Notes under the pieces: generated by a model
Told to the model about the DNA's origin: nothing
What the model saw: the letters and a program-made list of their open reading frames with translations, nothing else
Databases searched by the model: none
Program-made: the position numbers and the translations under genes
In this document: positions 33,009 to 41,195 of the stretch, piece after piece
How positions within the stretch are numbered: the first letter of the stretch is position 1
Layout: every line of letters begins with the position of its first letter
Assembly: GCF_013404085.1 (NCBI RefSeq)
Contig: NZ_JABFHO010000001.1
Location: forward strand, 2,615,001 to 2,679,000
Direction: 5' to 3'
DNA from: Winogradskyella helgolandensis
GTDB taxonomy: Bacteria > Bacteroidota > Bacteroidia > Flavobacteriales > Flavobacteriaceae
DNA length: 64,000 nucleotides

Positions 33009-33016
33009 TATTTTTG
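33009..33016 (+). promoter_or_regulatory. Promoter -7 box of the kdsB operon
   Basis: TATTTTTG matches TAnnTTTG, 33 bases before the kdsB ATG. A TTG lies upstream at 32984-32986, but the spacer is 22 rather than 19 bases. Confidence 0.5.
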
Positions 33017-33049
33017 AAACTGAATGAATTCGTTATACATATCATATAG

Positions 33050-33778
33050 ATGAAAATTATATCCATGATTCCTGCACGTTATAGTGCTTCTCGATTTCCA
33101 GGGAAATTGATGCAGAATTTAGCAGGTAAATCTGTAATTCTTAGAACTTATGAAGCTACTGTGGCCACTAAATTATTTAGTGAAGTCTATGTAGTGACAG
33201 ATAGTGATATCATTTTTAATGAAATTGTTAATAATGGTGGAAAAGCCATAATGAGCATAAAAGAACACGAATCTGGAAGTGACCGAATCGCAGAAGCTGT
33301 GGCACATATAGATTGTGATATTGTAATCAATGTACAAGGAGATGAACCATTTACGGAAGGTGAAAGTTTAGCAAAGGTAATCGACGTTTTTAAAGATGAC
33401 ACAGAAAAGGAAATTGATTTAGCATCTTTAATGGTTGAAATTACAGATATAGAAGAAATCAATAATCCAAATACGGTAAAAGTTATAGTCGATCAGCAGA
33501 ATTTTGCATTGTATTTTTCACGAAGCCCAATTCCATTTCCTAGAGATGCTAAGGTTGGTGCGCGTTATTTTAAACACAAAGGAATTTATGCTTTTAGAAA
33601 AGAAGCCTTATTAGAGTTTACGGTTTTACCAATGCAATTTCTTGAAGCTTCGGAAAAAATTGAATGTATCAGATATTTAGAATACGGAAAACGTATTAAA
33701 ATGGTAGAAACCAAAATACAAGGTGTAGAAATTGACACACCAGAAGATTTAGAAAAAGCAAAACGTTTGTGGAAGTAG
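33050..33778 (+). CDS. kdsB: 3-deoxy-manno-octulosonate cytidylyltransferase (CMP-Kdo synthetase)
   Basis: Activates Kdo (or its 8-amino analogue) with CTP for lipopolysaccharide inner-core synthesis. The 242-residue length is normal. Motifs: [20 protein letters not shown] (nucleotide site, about residues 5-24), [11 protein letters not shown] and NVQGDEPF (about 98-105), [12 protein letters not shown], and [18 protein letters not shown] near the end. The operon also contains a KdnB-like oxidase, so this enzyme may act on 8-amino-Kdo. The HAD gene overlaps its end by 10 bases. Confidence 0.95.
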   Translation: MKIISMIPARYSASRFPGKLMQNLAGKSVILRTYEATVATKLFSEVYVVTDSDIIFNEIVNNGGKAIMSIKEHESGSDRIAEAVAHIDCDIVINVQGDEPFTEGESLAKVIDVFKDDTEKEIDLASLMVEITDIEEINNPNTVKVIVDQQNFALYFSRSPIPFPRDAKVGARYFKHKGIYAFRKEALLEFTVLPMQFLEASEKIECIRYLEYGKRIKMVETKIQGVEIDTPEDLEKAKRLWK

Positions 33779-34476
33779 ATTACAACAACATAAAAGTAGT
33801 AGGCTTCGATGCTGATGACACACTGTGGGTTAACGAAACCTATTTTAGAGATGCGGAAGAAGAAGTTGGTCAGTTATTGTCACATTATGAAACGCCAAAT
33901 AAAATAGATCAGGAGCTGTTTCGGATGGAAATTGTAAATCTTCCAACCTACGGTTATGGTGTAAAAGGGTTTATTTTATCAATGATTGAATTGGCTGTAG
34001 AATTATCTAACGGAACAGTTTCTAATGCTATTATTTCTAAAATATTAACCATAGGTAAGGATATGATTAATAAACCGATTGAGTTGTTAGATGGAGTAGA
34101 AGAGGTGTTAAAAGTGTTGTCTAAAGATTACAGATTAATTGTTGCAACAAAAGGAGACTTGTTGGACCAAGAACGAAAATTAGAAAAATCGGGATTGTTA
34201 AAATACTTTCATCATATAGAAGTATTAAGTGAAAAGCACGAAACTAATTACACACAATTGTTAAAGCGATTAGATATTGAACCAGAATCGTTTTTGATGG
34301 TTGGAAATTCATTGAAATCCGATATTTTACCTTTAGTAAAAATTGGATCTCAAGCTATTCACGTGCCATTTCATACCACTTGGCAACATGAAAAAGTTAC
34401 TGAAAAAGAAGCAAACGGTTCTGACTATAAAACGGTTAACAGTTTAACGGAAATTTTAGATTTTTTTAATTCATAA
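33769..34476 (+). CDS. HAD-family phosphatase
   Basis: A 235-residue haloacid-dehalogenase-superfamily hydrolase with catalytic motif [12 protein letters not shown] (nucleophile Asp and general-acid Asp), motif II-like VATKGD, a Lys region ([12 protein letters not shown]) and motif [16 protein letters not shown]. The start is a GTG inside kdsB (10-base overlap); no ATG would give a complete motif I. The substrate is unknown; by context a step in Kdo or phospholipid metabolism is possible but unproven. Confidence 0.85.
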   Translation: MEVDYNNIKVVGFDADDTLWVNETYFRDAEEEVGQLLSHYETPNKIDQELFRMEIVNLPTYGYGVKGFILSMIELAVELSNGTVSNAIISKILTIGKDMINKPIELLDGVEEVLKVLSKDYRLIVATKGDLLDQERKLEKSGLLKYFHHIEVLSEKHETNYTQLLKRLDIEPESFLMVGNSLKSDILPLVKIGSQAIHVPFHTTWQHEKVTEKEANGSDYKTVNSLTEILDFFNS

Positions 34477-34478
34477 AT

Positions 34479-35102
34479 TTGAGAATACTAGATAAACATA
34501 CTTGGAACAGACATGCTCATTTTGAGTTTTTTAACACTTTTGAAGACCCTTATTTTGGGGTTACCTTTAAAGTAGATGTTACTAAAGCTTATGAGTTTTC
34601 GCGTTCTAATGAGGTGTCTTTTTTTGTAAAATATTTGCATGCTACAATGCAAGCTATTAATGAAATTGAGAATTTTAAATATAGAATAAACGAATCTAAC
34701 GAGGTGGTTGTATTTGATACTATTCATGCATCAGCAACCATCTTAAGACCGAATAAAACCTTTGGGTTTTCCTTTGTAAATTATGATGAAGATATTCTGA
34801 AATTTCAAACTAATTTTTTAAAAGAAAAAGAACGAATTTTTAATTCTGATGATTTGTTTCCTCCCATAGATTCTATGGGTTGCATTCATTGTTCATCTTT
34901 ACCTTGGGTAAATTTTACAGGTCATAAAGAACCCTTTAAAGGGGAAAAAGATTCCGTTCCTAAATTAGCATTCAGTAAAATGGAAAATTTAGGTTCAAAA
35001 AAAGAAATGCAGATCGCTATTAATGTCAACCATGCTTTGGTAGATGGCTATCATGTTGGACTTTTTAATGAAAGGTTACAATTTCATTTAAATAGTCAAT
35101 AA
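34479..35102 (+). CDS. Chloramphenicol acetyltransferase-fold protein
   Basis: A 207-residue protein with the CAT-family order of segments: WNRHAHFEFFNTFEDPYFGV near the N-terminus, SMGCIHCSSLPWVNFTGHKE mid-way and the active-site segment NVNHALVDGYHVGLF at the end. The canonical HHxxxDG reads NHALVDG, so the second His is kept. The start is TTG at 34479, 2 bases after the HAD stop. It lies in a lipid/LPS operon, so an acyl transfer to a cell component is at least as likely as antibiotic resistance. Confidence 0.82.
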   Translation: MRILDKHTWNRHAHFEFFNTFEDPYFGVTFKVDVTKAYEFSRSNEVSFFVKYLHATMQAINEIENFKYRINESNEVVVFDTIHASATILRPNKTFGFSFVNYDEDILKFQTNFLKEKERIFNSDDLFPPIDSMGCIHCSSLPWVNFTGHKEPFKGEKDSVPKLAFSKMENLGSKKEMQIAINVNHALVDGYHVGLFNERLQFHLNSQ

Positions 35103-35118
35103 ATATAAACTAAGTTGT

Positions 35119-35126
35119 TATTTTTG
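35119..35126 (+). promoter_or_regulatory. Possible internal promoter before kdnB
   Basis: TATTTTTG matches TAnnTTTG 17 bases before the kdnB ATG; no -33 element is found. Could be chance in AT-rich sequence. Confidence 0.3.
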
Positions 35127-35143
35127 TTAAAGATATAAAGTAA

Positions 35144-36226
35144 ATGATATTCAAAAATTATCCAATGGTGTCCAGAGTTGTTTTTGGACGAGGAAGTTTT
35201 AATCAACTCGACGAAATTCTAGCTACAAAGCGTAAAGGGCGAAACGCACCATTTATATTTTATGTTGATGATGTTTTTAAAGGCAATCATTGGTTAACCT
35301 CACGGATTACACTATCCTACAAGGATAAAATTATATATGTACCAACTAAAGAAGAACCAAGAACAGATCAAATAGATCAGCTAGTCGAAGATATTATATT
35401 AGAATATAGTGAGCTACCATCTGGTATTATTGGAATTGGAGGCGGTACCGTTTTAGATATTGCAAAAGCGGTATCTTTAATGTTAACGAATAAAGGAGAG
35501 GCTAAGGATTATCAAGGCTGGGATTTAATTAAACATCCTGCTATTTATCATGTTGGTATTCCAACAATTTCTGGTACAGGCGCAGAAGTGTCTCGTACTA
35601 CTATTTTAACCGGTCCAGTTCGTAAACTAGGAATTAATAGTGATTACACACCTTTTGATCAAGTATTATTAGATCCAGAATTAACCAAAGATGTTCCAAA
35701 AAATCAGTGGTTTTATACAGGTATGGATTGCTTTGTACATTGTGTAGAGTCACTTACAGGAACGTATCTAAATGCGTTTAGTGAAAGCTATGGTGAAAAA
35801 GCCTATGAGCTCTGTAAAGAGATATTTTTAGAAGATACTTTAAGTATAGAAGATTCACAAGATAAACTAATGATGGCTTCTTGGCATGGTGGTATGAGTA
35901 TAGCCTATTCTCAAGTTGGTGTTGCACACGCTATGAGTTATGGTTTAGGATATCTTTTAGGTATAAAACATGGTATTGGGAATTGCATCGTTTTTGATCA
36001 TTTAGAAGACTATTATCCAGAAGGTGTCGCGATTTTTAAACAGATGAAAGCGAAACACAACATTCAATTACCTCAAGGCATTTGTGCTGATTTAGACCAA
36101 GATCAGTTTGATACAATGATTGATGTAGCCTTGAGTTTAGAACCACTGTGGGAAAATGCCATTGGTAAAAACTGGAAAACTATTATGACCAGACAAAAGC
36201 TTCAAGAGTTATACAAAAAAATGTAA
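35144..36226 (+). CDS. kdnB: KdnB-like 3-deoxy-manno-octulosonate 8-oxidase
   Basis: A 360-residue iron-containing alcohol dehydrogenase family protein. The sequence follows Shewanella KdnB closely as I remember it: VVFGRGSFNQLDEIL, GIGGGTVLDIAKAVSLMLTN, YQGWDLIKHPAIYHVGIPTI, SGTGAEVSRTTILTGPVRKL, FYTGMDCFVHCVESLTGTYL and LLGIKHGIGNCIVFDHLEDY. Metal ligands are likely the Asp/His of GMDCFVH and the two His of VAHAMSYG and KHGIGN. KdnB oxidises the C8 hydroxyl of Kdo; the aminotransferase KdnA then makes 8-amino-Kdo. kdsB lies upstream in the same operon. No kdnA is visible in the window. Confidence 0.85.
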   Translation: MIFKNYPMVSRVVFGRGSFNQLDEILATKRKGRNAPFIFYVDDVFKGNHWLTSRITLSYKDKIIYVPTKEEPRTDQIDQLVEDIILEYSELPSGIIGIGGGTVLDIAKAVSLMLTNKGEAKDYQGWDLIKHPAIYHVGIPTISGTGAEVSRTTILTGPVRKLGINSDYTPFDQVLLDPELTKDVPKNQWFYTGMDCFVHCVESLTGTYLNAFSESYGEKAYELCKEIFLEDTLSIEDSQDKLMMASWHGGMSIAYSQVGVAHAMSYGLGYLLGIKHGIGNCIVFDHLEDYYPEGVAIFKQMKAKHNIQLPQGICADLDQDQFDTMIDVALSLEPLWENAIGKNWKTIMTRQKLQELYKKM

Positions 36227-36227
36227 C

Positions 36228-36776
36228 ATGCGCTGGTTAGCAAAATTCATATATTTTAAAGTATTGGGTTGGAAGGTTGTTGGCAATACTAACTTTTCAA
36301 AAGATACCGTTAAGAAGGCTGTAATAATTGCAGCTCCACATACCAGTTGGGTTGATTTTTATTTGTCCCTTTTATTAAGGAATGTAACTCAAGTAAAAAC
36401 AAATTTCGTTGGAAAAAAAGAGCTTTTTGTATGGCCATTTGGTTACTATTTTAGAGCCGTAGGAGGGAAAGCATTAGACAGGACTTCTGGTCAGAATAAA
36501 GTTGAAACTATAGCTAAATTATTCGAAGGAGAAGAAGAGTTCAGGTTAGCATTATCACCAGAAGGTACCAGGAAAAAAGTAGAAAAATGGAAAACAGGAT
36601 TCTACTATATTGCTAAAAAAGCTAATGTACCTATCATAATGTATACCTTCGACTTTAAAAACAAACAGAATAAGGTGTCAGAACCATTTTATCCCACAGA
36701 AGATATGGAAGCTGATTTTAAGTATATGAGATCCTTTTATGAAGGAGTTGAAGGAAAGGTAAAAGAATACAGTTAG
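36228..36776 (+). CDS. PlsC-like acyltransferase
   Basis: A 182-residue 1-acyl-glycerol-3-phosphate-acyltransferase-superfamily protein. The HX4D motif is in APHTSWVDFYLSLLLR (about residues 37-52), the acyl-acceptor motif in FVGKKELFVWPFGYYFRAVG, and the ESPEGTR-type motif reads LALSPEGTRKKVEKWKTGFY. It starts one base after the kdnB stop and closes the operon. The role could be phospholipid or lipid A acylation. Confidence 0.88.
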   Translation: MRWLAKFIYFKVLGWKVVGNTNFSKDTVKKAVIIAAPHTSWVDFYLSLLLRNVTQVKTNFVGKKELFVWPFGYYFRAVGGKALDRTSGQNKVETIAKLFEGEEEFRLALSPEGTRKKVEKWKTGFYYIAKKANVPIIMYTFDFKNKQNKVSEPFYPTEDMEADFKYMRSFYEGVEGKVKEYS

Positions 36777-36877
36777 ATTCGCATTTTGTTAGAATTTTGG
36801 CACAAGATTTGAAGTATTCATATTGCAATGAAACATAAAGTAAACTCCAAGTCACTAAAAAGAAACATTGCCTCAAT

Positions 36878-36907
36878 AAGCTATCTGATTTAATTGGATA
36901 GCTTTTT
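36878..36907 (+). terminator. Terminator of the kdsB-plsC operon
   Basis: AAGCTATC (36878-36885) pairs with GATAGCTT (36897-36904), followed by a T-run. It overlaps the stop region of the convergent NTF2-like gene and may serve both. Confidence 0.75.
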
Positions 36908-37366
36908 TACTTTTATAAATTCATCTAATAGATAATTCGTCTGATTTTGAAGCTTATTTTTAAAGAACTGCATACCTCCAAAAAATATACCTTTAATTCC
37001 CATGGCTTGTTTTGCCCATTTATGTAAATCAAATTCGTCCGTATGTTTTATAATTAAGCCGTCTTTAAATTCAAATGAGGCGTCAATTTTATTATGTACT
37101 TTTCGTCCGGTTTTGCTAAACGTGTAATGCGCTTCCCAATGTGCTGAACCACTGTTTTCGTTAGCGCTTACATTTGAAAACTCAACATTAAAACTAGTTT
37201 CATTTTGTGATTCGCAAAGCATTAACCACATCGCTTTAGCGCGTTCCCCTTTCAAAATACCAAAAGCAGGATCTTCAAAAACAACGTCTTCATGGTAGCA
37301 TGATGCCATTGTAGGACCATCACAATTATTTAAAGCCGTGTAAAATGTTTTTATGATGTTTTCCAT
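36890..37366 (-). CDS. NTF2-like (SnoaL-type) protein
   Basis: A 158-residue single-domain protein of the NTF2/SnoaL fold: ENIIKTFYTALNNCDGPTMA, CYHEDVVFEDPAFGILKGER, SAHWEAHYTFSKTGRKVHNK, IDASFEFKDGLIIKHTDEFD. Such proteins are small-molecule-binding or isomerase-like; no catalytic set can be assigned. Monocistronic, with a -7 box upstream (37401-37408). Confidence 0.85.
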   Translation of the reverse strand: MENIIKTFYTALNNCDGPTMASCYHEDVVFEDPAFGILKGERAKAMWLMLCESQNETSFNVEFSNVSANENSGSAHWEAHYTFSKTGRKVHNKIDASFEFKDGLIIKHTDEFDLHKWAKQAMGIKGIFFGGMQFFKNKLQNQTNYLLDEFIKVKKLSN

Positions 37367-37400
37367 AAGATTTTTTAAAGATTTATAAAACCGTGCATTA

Positions 37401-37408
37401 CAAAAATA
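37401..37408 (-). promoter_or_regulatory. Promoter -7 box of the NTF2-like gene
   Basis: TATTTTTG on the minus strand (37408-37401) matches TAnnTTTG, 34 bases before the start at 37366. No -33 element at the ideal distance. Confidence 0.45.
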
Positions 37409-37423
37409 CGTAAGTAGAACGCT

Positions 37424-37503
37424 ATTGATTCATATTCTTTCATTCGAATGGGATTTAATTGCTATGAAAGCGAAAAGCCATCTTTAAATAGATGGCTTTT
37501 TTG
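37424..37503 (+). ncRNA. Candidate structured RNA element, copy A
   Basis: About 80 bases that recur in copy B at 41834-41914. The conserved core is TTTAAT-n-GCT-n-TGAAAGCGAAA followed by a hairpin (GCCATCT / AGATGGC, loop TTAAAT) and a T-run on the plus strand. In the hairpin two base pairs differ between copies with pairing kept, which points to an RNA function. Flanking genes are all on the minus strand, so the element is either a separately transcribed small RNA ending in this terminator, or a terminator used in reverse. No clear plus-strand promoter is seen. Confidence 0.45.
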
Positions 37504-37565
37504 ATTAAAATAGTCTCTCAAATTTTTCAGATTATTGCGTTTAGCTAACGCTTTAAGTGATTGAT

Positions 37566-38744
37566 TTAATGGTTTCCAATCTGTTTTTTTTGCTTTTTTA
37601 TAGAGATATTAATTTTATATTGAAGCAGTATAATCATCGCTATAAATGTGACACTAATTATCAGTATTAAAATTTTTATTTCTGATGCAGCAGAGGACAA
37701 ATCACCTCCATAGAACGCTACTTTTCTAAACCCACTTAAGTATTGCGTCACAGGAATAAACTGAGCAACGCTAGTAATAAAATCTGGTATGGCTAAAGTT
37801 GGCCATGTAAATCCGCTAAGTATAAATGCAGGTGTAGAAATAACCATTAATAATTCTGTTGCCTTCAGTTGATTGGGTATAGCAATAGAAAACAACATTC
37901 CAATTCCCATAGAAGCAAGCGTCAATAATAAGGTTAGAACAATCATGGGTGTATTAAAAATACCTGCTGTAATATTAAAATAAGGAAATAGCAGACTTAT
38001 TAATAGCCACATAATTGGTAGCATAATGATGAAAGGAGTCGCTTTTAACGCGATATGATAGAGTGATGATTTGCTTTCTTTTGTTAAAGTAATGAAATAG
38101 CCATCTTCAAAATCTCTTGAAAACACCAATGCCATAGCTAAGAAAATAACCTGTTGCATGATTGCGGCAAGTAATCCTGGTAACATAAAAGTAATATAGT
38201 TTCCGGTGGAATTATAGAGCTTATTAAAGTTGATTTTAAAACTCTCATAAGTCACTTTTGCTTGCTTTGGATGAAGACCTTGTTTTTTGAGTCCTTCGAT
38301 TTCTATGCCAGCATTTATGGTCATTAAAACTGTACTTATATTTTTACTTGCTGTATTGGCGTTTAAAATATTTGCCATGTTAAGGTCTATGCGGACTTCA
38401 GGGTGCTGTTTCTGTAATAGGTTTTTTTCAAAATCTGAAGGAAACGTTATAACTGCAGCATATTGTTCTTTAGGCATTTCATTTACAATATTGCCATCAG
38501 TAGAACGCACATCAGTAACCAATAATACTTCATTGTCTTCAAAAGCATCAATAATTTTATCTGTTGTAGGACTTTGGTCTTGGTCTACTATGACAATGGG
38601 TAAATCTATAACTTTTGCTTGTTGATAGACGTAACCAAATAAAATACCGTAGCCAATTGGTGCTCCAAAAAAAATAGCAAGTAAAACACCATTCGAAAAA
38701 ATACGTTTAAACTCAACCTTAATAAGCCTTATAAATTTTTTCAT
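37566..38744 (-). CDS. ABC-2 type transport permease
   Basis: A 392-residue membrane protein of the ABC-2/YhhJ type: one N-terminal membrane helix (IFFGAPIGYGILFGYVYQQA), a large extracytoplasmic domain (residues ~45-170), then five helices (from ITFMLPGLLAAIMQQVIFLA) and the family segment VISTPAFILSGFTWPTLAIP before the last helix. It follows the HlyD-type gene with a 3-base gap. No ATP-binding subunit is encoded in the cluster. Confidence 0.88.
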   Translation of the reverse strand: MKKFIRLIKVEFKRIFSNGVLLAIFFGAPIGYGILFGYVYQQAKVIDLPIVIVDQDQSPTTDKIIDAFEDNEVLLVTDVRSTDGNIVNEMPKEQYAAVITFPSDFEKNLLQKQHPEVRIDLNMANILNANTASKNISTVLMTINAGIEIEGLKKQGLHPKQAKVTYESFKINFNKLYNSTGNYITFMLPGLLAAIMQQVIFLAMALVFSRDFEDGYFITLTKESKSSLYHIALKATPFIIMLPIMWLLISLLFPYFNITAGIFNTPMIVLTLLLTLASMGIGMLFSIAIPNQLKATELLMVISTPAFILSGFTWPTLAIPDFITSVAQFIPVTQYLSGFRKVAFYGGDLSSAASEIKILILIISVTFIAMIILLQYKINISIKKQKKQIGNH

Positions 38745-38747
38745 GGT

Positions 38748-39707
38748 TTAGCTTTTTATTAGAATGGTTGCATTGGTATAAAATTGTTGTTCTGAAACAT
38801 CTGCTACAGGTACAATTTTTAATTCATAAATTGATTCTGATAATTGGTACAAAGGTGCTGTGCTTGTAATATCTGCATATTGTGCCAATTGTTTTATAGC
38901 TACAATTTTAGCTTTAGTTTCTATTTTTGTGTAAGGATTAATTAGTGTGAGTTCTTGCCCGACTTCAAAATCATAAATTTTTGATTCTGGAATTGTAAAT
39001 CTGAAATAGACACTATCCGTTTTATAGCCATTAAATAAGGTGAATCCAGGAGTTAGTAATTCGCCTTCTTCTAAACTTATGGTTTCTATAGACATGGCTG
39101 CAGGTGCAATTAAATACTGTTCGTTTGAAGCAGAAAGCACCTCTTCTTTTGCTCCCAATGCGCGTTCTAATTGACCTTTTGCTTGTTCTATTTGTTCGGA
39201 TCTTGTGCCTTTTTTTACTTCGTCTCGTTTAGCTTCTAAACTTGCAACCTGTGCTTTTGCCATGTTGAGTTTCATTTTTACTTCGTCAAATTGTTGTTGA
39301 CTTACTAAAGAATCTTCATACATATTTTTTAATCTCCCGTATGATTCTTGTGCAAATTCTAATTGTGCTTTTCCGGCCTCCAATTGGCCTTCAATTTGGC
39401 TAAACTGTTCCGATGTTGCACCATTAAAAGCCATGTTTAGCTGACCTTGAGCTGCTTTAATTGCACCTTCGGCTTGTAACATTTTAGCATTTACTTCAGG
39501 AATATTAATTAGGGCTAGCGTATCTCCTTTGCTTACAGATTGCCCTTCTTCAACATATATTGCATGAATTCGCCCTGGGATTTTACTGCTGACTGCAATA
39601 GTTTCAAATTTTACTTTTCCTCTATTTGGTGTAATTTTTTCATGATTACAAGATTGAAAGAGTAATAGCGTAAAAAAGCTTAAGATGAGTGTTTTATAAG
39701 TGTTCAT
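38748..39707 (-). CDS. HlyD-family membrane-fusion lipoprotein
   Basis: A 319-residue periplasmic adaptor with a lipoprotein signal (MNTYKTLILSFFTLLLFQSC; Cys20). Lipoyl/biotinyl-like half motif GRIHAIYVEEGQSVSKGDTL (about 46-65), then a long coiled coil (about 75-190, rich in Gln/Glu/Ala), then the second half-motif and beta barrel (ISLEEGELLTPGFTLFNGYK). It joins the inner-membrane permease (3 bases downstream) to the TolC-like channel encoded upstream. Confidence 0.92.
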   Translation of the reverse strand: MNTYKTLILSFFTLLLFQSCNHEKITPNRGKVKFETIAVSSKIPGRIHAIYVEEGQSVSKGDTLALINIPEVNAKMLQAEGAIKAAQGQLNMAFNGATSEQFSQIEGQLEAGKAQLEFAQESYGRLKNMYEDSLVSQQQFDEVKMKLNMAKAQVASLEAKRDEVKKGTRSEQIEQAKGQLERALGAKEEVLSASNEQYLIAPAAMSIETISLEEGELLTPGFTLFNGYKTDSVYFRFTIPESKIYDFEVGQELTLINPYTKIETKAKIVAIKQLAQYADITSTAPLYQLSESIYELKIVPVADVSEQQFYTNATILIKS

Positions 39708-39728
39708 TTTATATCGTTTATAGTTGGA

Positions 39729-41102
39729 TTAATAAGTAAGTATGCCTTTAGCATGGCGCAAATCTGCAACAGCTCTTCGTTCGTTATAGAAGGATTCTTG
39801 CAGTTTAAAATTAGCTTTTTCTAAATCGTTTAAAGCATCGAGTACATCATTGATTGAAGCCAAATTGTTTTTGTATTGTTGGTTAATTAGATCGTATGTA
39901 TCACTAGCTAATTCAATTTCTTTTTCCACTATTTTAGTGTTTTCTAAGGCAGCTTCATAAGTTAGTTGGGCTTTTGTAATACTTAAAGCAATCATTTCAT
40001 TGGCATCGGTAATTTGCTCTCTAAGTTTTTTACTTTCTAAATGTGTTTTTTTGCTTTTTAATCGGGATGTATTTCCATCAAAAACATTCCATTTTATGCC
40101 AGCTCCAATAAACCATTTTGGATCTAATAAGGATAAATCATCTTCTATGAATTCGTAATGTCCTTTAATAGCAATTTTGGGAATGAAACTGCTTTTTTCC
40201 ATCTTTTGTTTATAATTTGTTGCTTTTTCAGCTTCTTCTAAGGCTCTTATTTCATTGCGTTTTTCAGTATTAGAATCGTCATTAAATGAAAATACTTGTA
40301 AATGTGGATTGAGCAATTTTAAGTTAGCTTTAGGTTCTCCGGTCAGTTGATGAAGCACTTCTATTAATAGAATGTTTTTATGTCTAAAATCGAGTTGTTT
40401 TGCTGCAAGTTGTTGTTGAGCGAGTTCAATCTTTTTTCGACTTATTGGTGTTGTTAAACCGTTTTTAATTGCTTTTTTGACATAATAGGCTTGTTCGTTC
40501 AAATAGTTTTCTGTGGTAGTTAAAACTTTTTCAGAAGCTTTTACTAGGGCTAATTTATCGTAGGTTTCAATAATTTGTAAAGCGATTTTATCGGCTTCGG
40601 CAAGACCCACATAATTTAACGAAGATTCTTTGTGTTTACTTGCTTTAAGTGCATTGCTAGCCTCAAATCCACTAAATAATACCCAATCTAAATCTACTGA
40701 GGATTTTAGAATATTCTTATCCTGAAGATTTGCGGCTTCTTGCAATGGGATGTTATCTGGAAAAGGCGAATTAAAAGGCAACCCAATGGCATCTTTGATG
40801 ATGAGTTTTTGAGTCTCTATTAATAAAGTTTGGGTGTCATCGTCAAATGTAATGTCATCATTTAATCTTGTATAACTTCCGTTGAAAGTAATCTTTGGCA
40901 AGAATACAGATTTTGCTATTTGTTGATCTACTTTGGCTTGCTCAGATTCAATTTTATTACTTTTTAGAGTGTGATTTTTTTGAAGTCCTTTATGAATTAA
41001 ATCTTTGAGTATGGGGTCTAATTCTTGTGCCGAAATTTCTGTTGGAATTACAGTTATAAGTAGCAGTAAAACACAATTTAAGGCGACTTTATTGATGTTC
41101 AT
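39729..41102 (-). CDS. TolC-family outer-membrane efflux protein
   Basis: A 457-residue protein with a signal peptide (ending ...IPTEISAQ, about residue 26) and two repeats of the TolC helical pattern: LHKGLQKNHTLKSNKIESEQ-like start, AKSVFLPKITFNGSYTRLND in the first repeat and FIPKIAIKGHYEFIEDDLSL in the second, then NDVLDALNDLEKANFKLQES near the end. Outer-membrane channel of the export system. First gene of the operon; promoter -7 box at 41127-41134. Confidence 0.92.
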   Translation of the reverse strand: MNINKVALNCVLLLLITVIPTEISAQELDPILKDLIHKGLQKNHTLKSNKIESEQAKVDQQIAKSVFLPKITFNGSYTRLNDDITFDDDTQTLLIETQKLIIKDAIGLPFNSPFPDNIPLQEAANLQDKNILKSSVDLDWVLFSGFEASNALKASKHKESSLNYVGLAEADKIALQIIETYDKLALVKASEKVLTTTENYLNEQAYYVKKAIKNGLTTPISRKKIELAQQQLAAKQLDFRHKNILLIEVLHQLTGEPKANLKLLNPHLQVFSFNDDSNTEKRNEIRALEEAEKATNYKQKMEKSSFIPKIAIKGHYEFIEDDLSLLDPKWFIGAGIKWNVFDGNTSRLKSKKTHLESKKLREQITDANEMIALSITKAQLTYEAALENTKIVEKEIELASDTYDLINQQYKNNLASINDVLDALNDLEKANFKLQESFYNERRAVADLRHAKGILTY

Positions 41103-41126
41103 TTTGCATAGTTTTTAATTACTATA

Positions 41127-41134
41127 CAAAGGTA
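41127..41134 (-). promoter_or_regulatory. Promoter -7 box of the efflux operon
   Basis: TACCTTTG on the minus strand (41134-41127) matches TAnnTTTG, 24 bases before the TolC start. No TTTG at the ideal -33 position, which suits an activator-dependent promoter. Confidence 0.55.
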
Positions 41135-41164
41135 TTACTGAATTTTGAATTTATTTTTGACCTA

Positions 41165-41191
41165 TATCATAAAAGGTGAAGATTTATGATA
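41165..41191. promoter_or_regulatory. Inverted repeat upstream of the efflux promoter
   Basis: TATCATAAA (41165-41173) and TTTATGATA (41183-41191) are perfect inverted repeats with a 9-base spacer. Their centre is about 58 bases upstream of the predicted efflux transcription start and directly after the stop of the Crp/Fnr-type regulator gene. No U-run follows on either side, so it is a better operator than terminator. Confidence 0.5.
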
Positions 41192-41195
41192 AATT

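Noticed and set aside
36828..36893. 21-residue plus-strand ORF after the PlsC-like gene
   Set aside because: Its end lies inside the terminator hairpin and it has no recognisable feature; likely chance.
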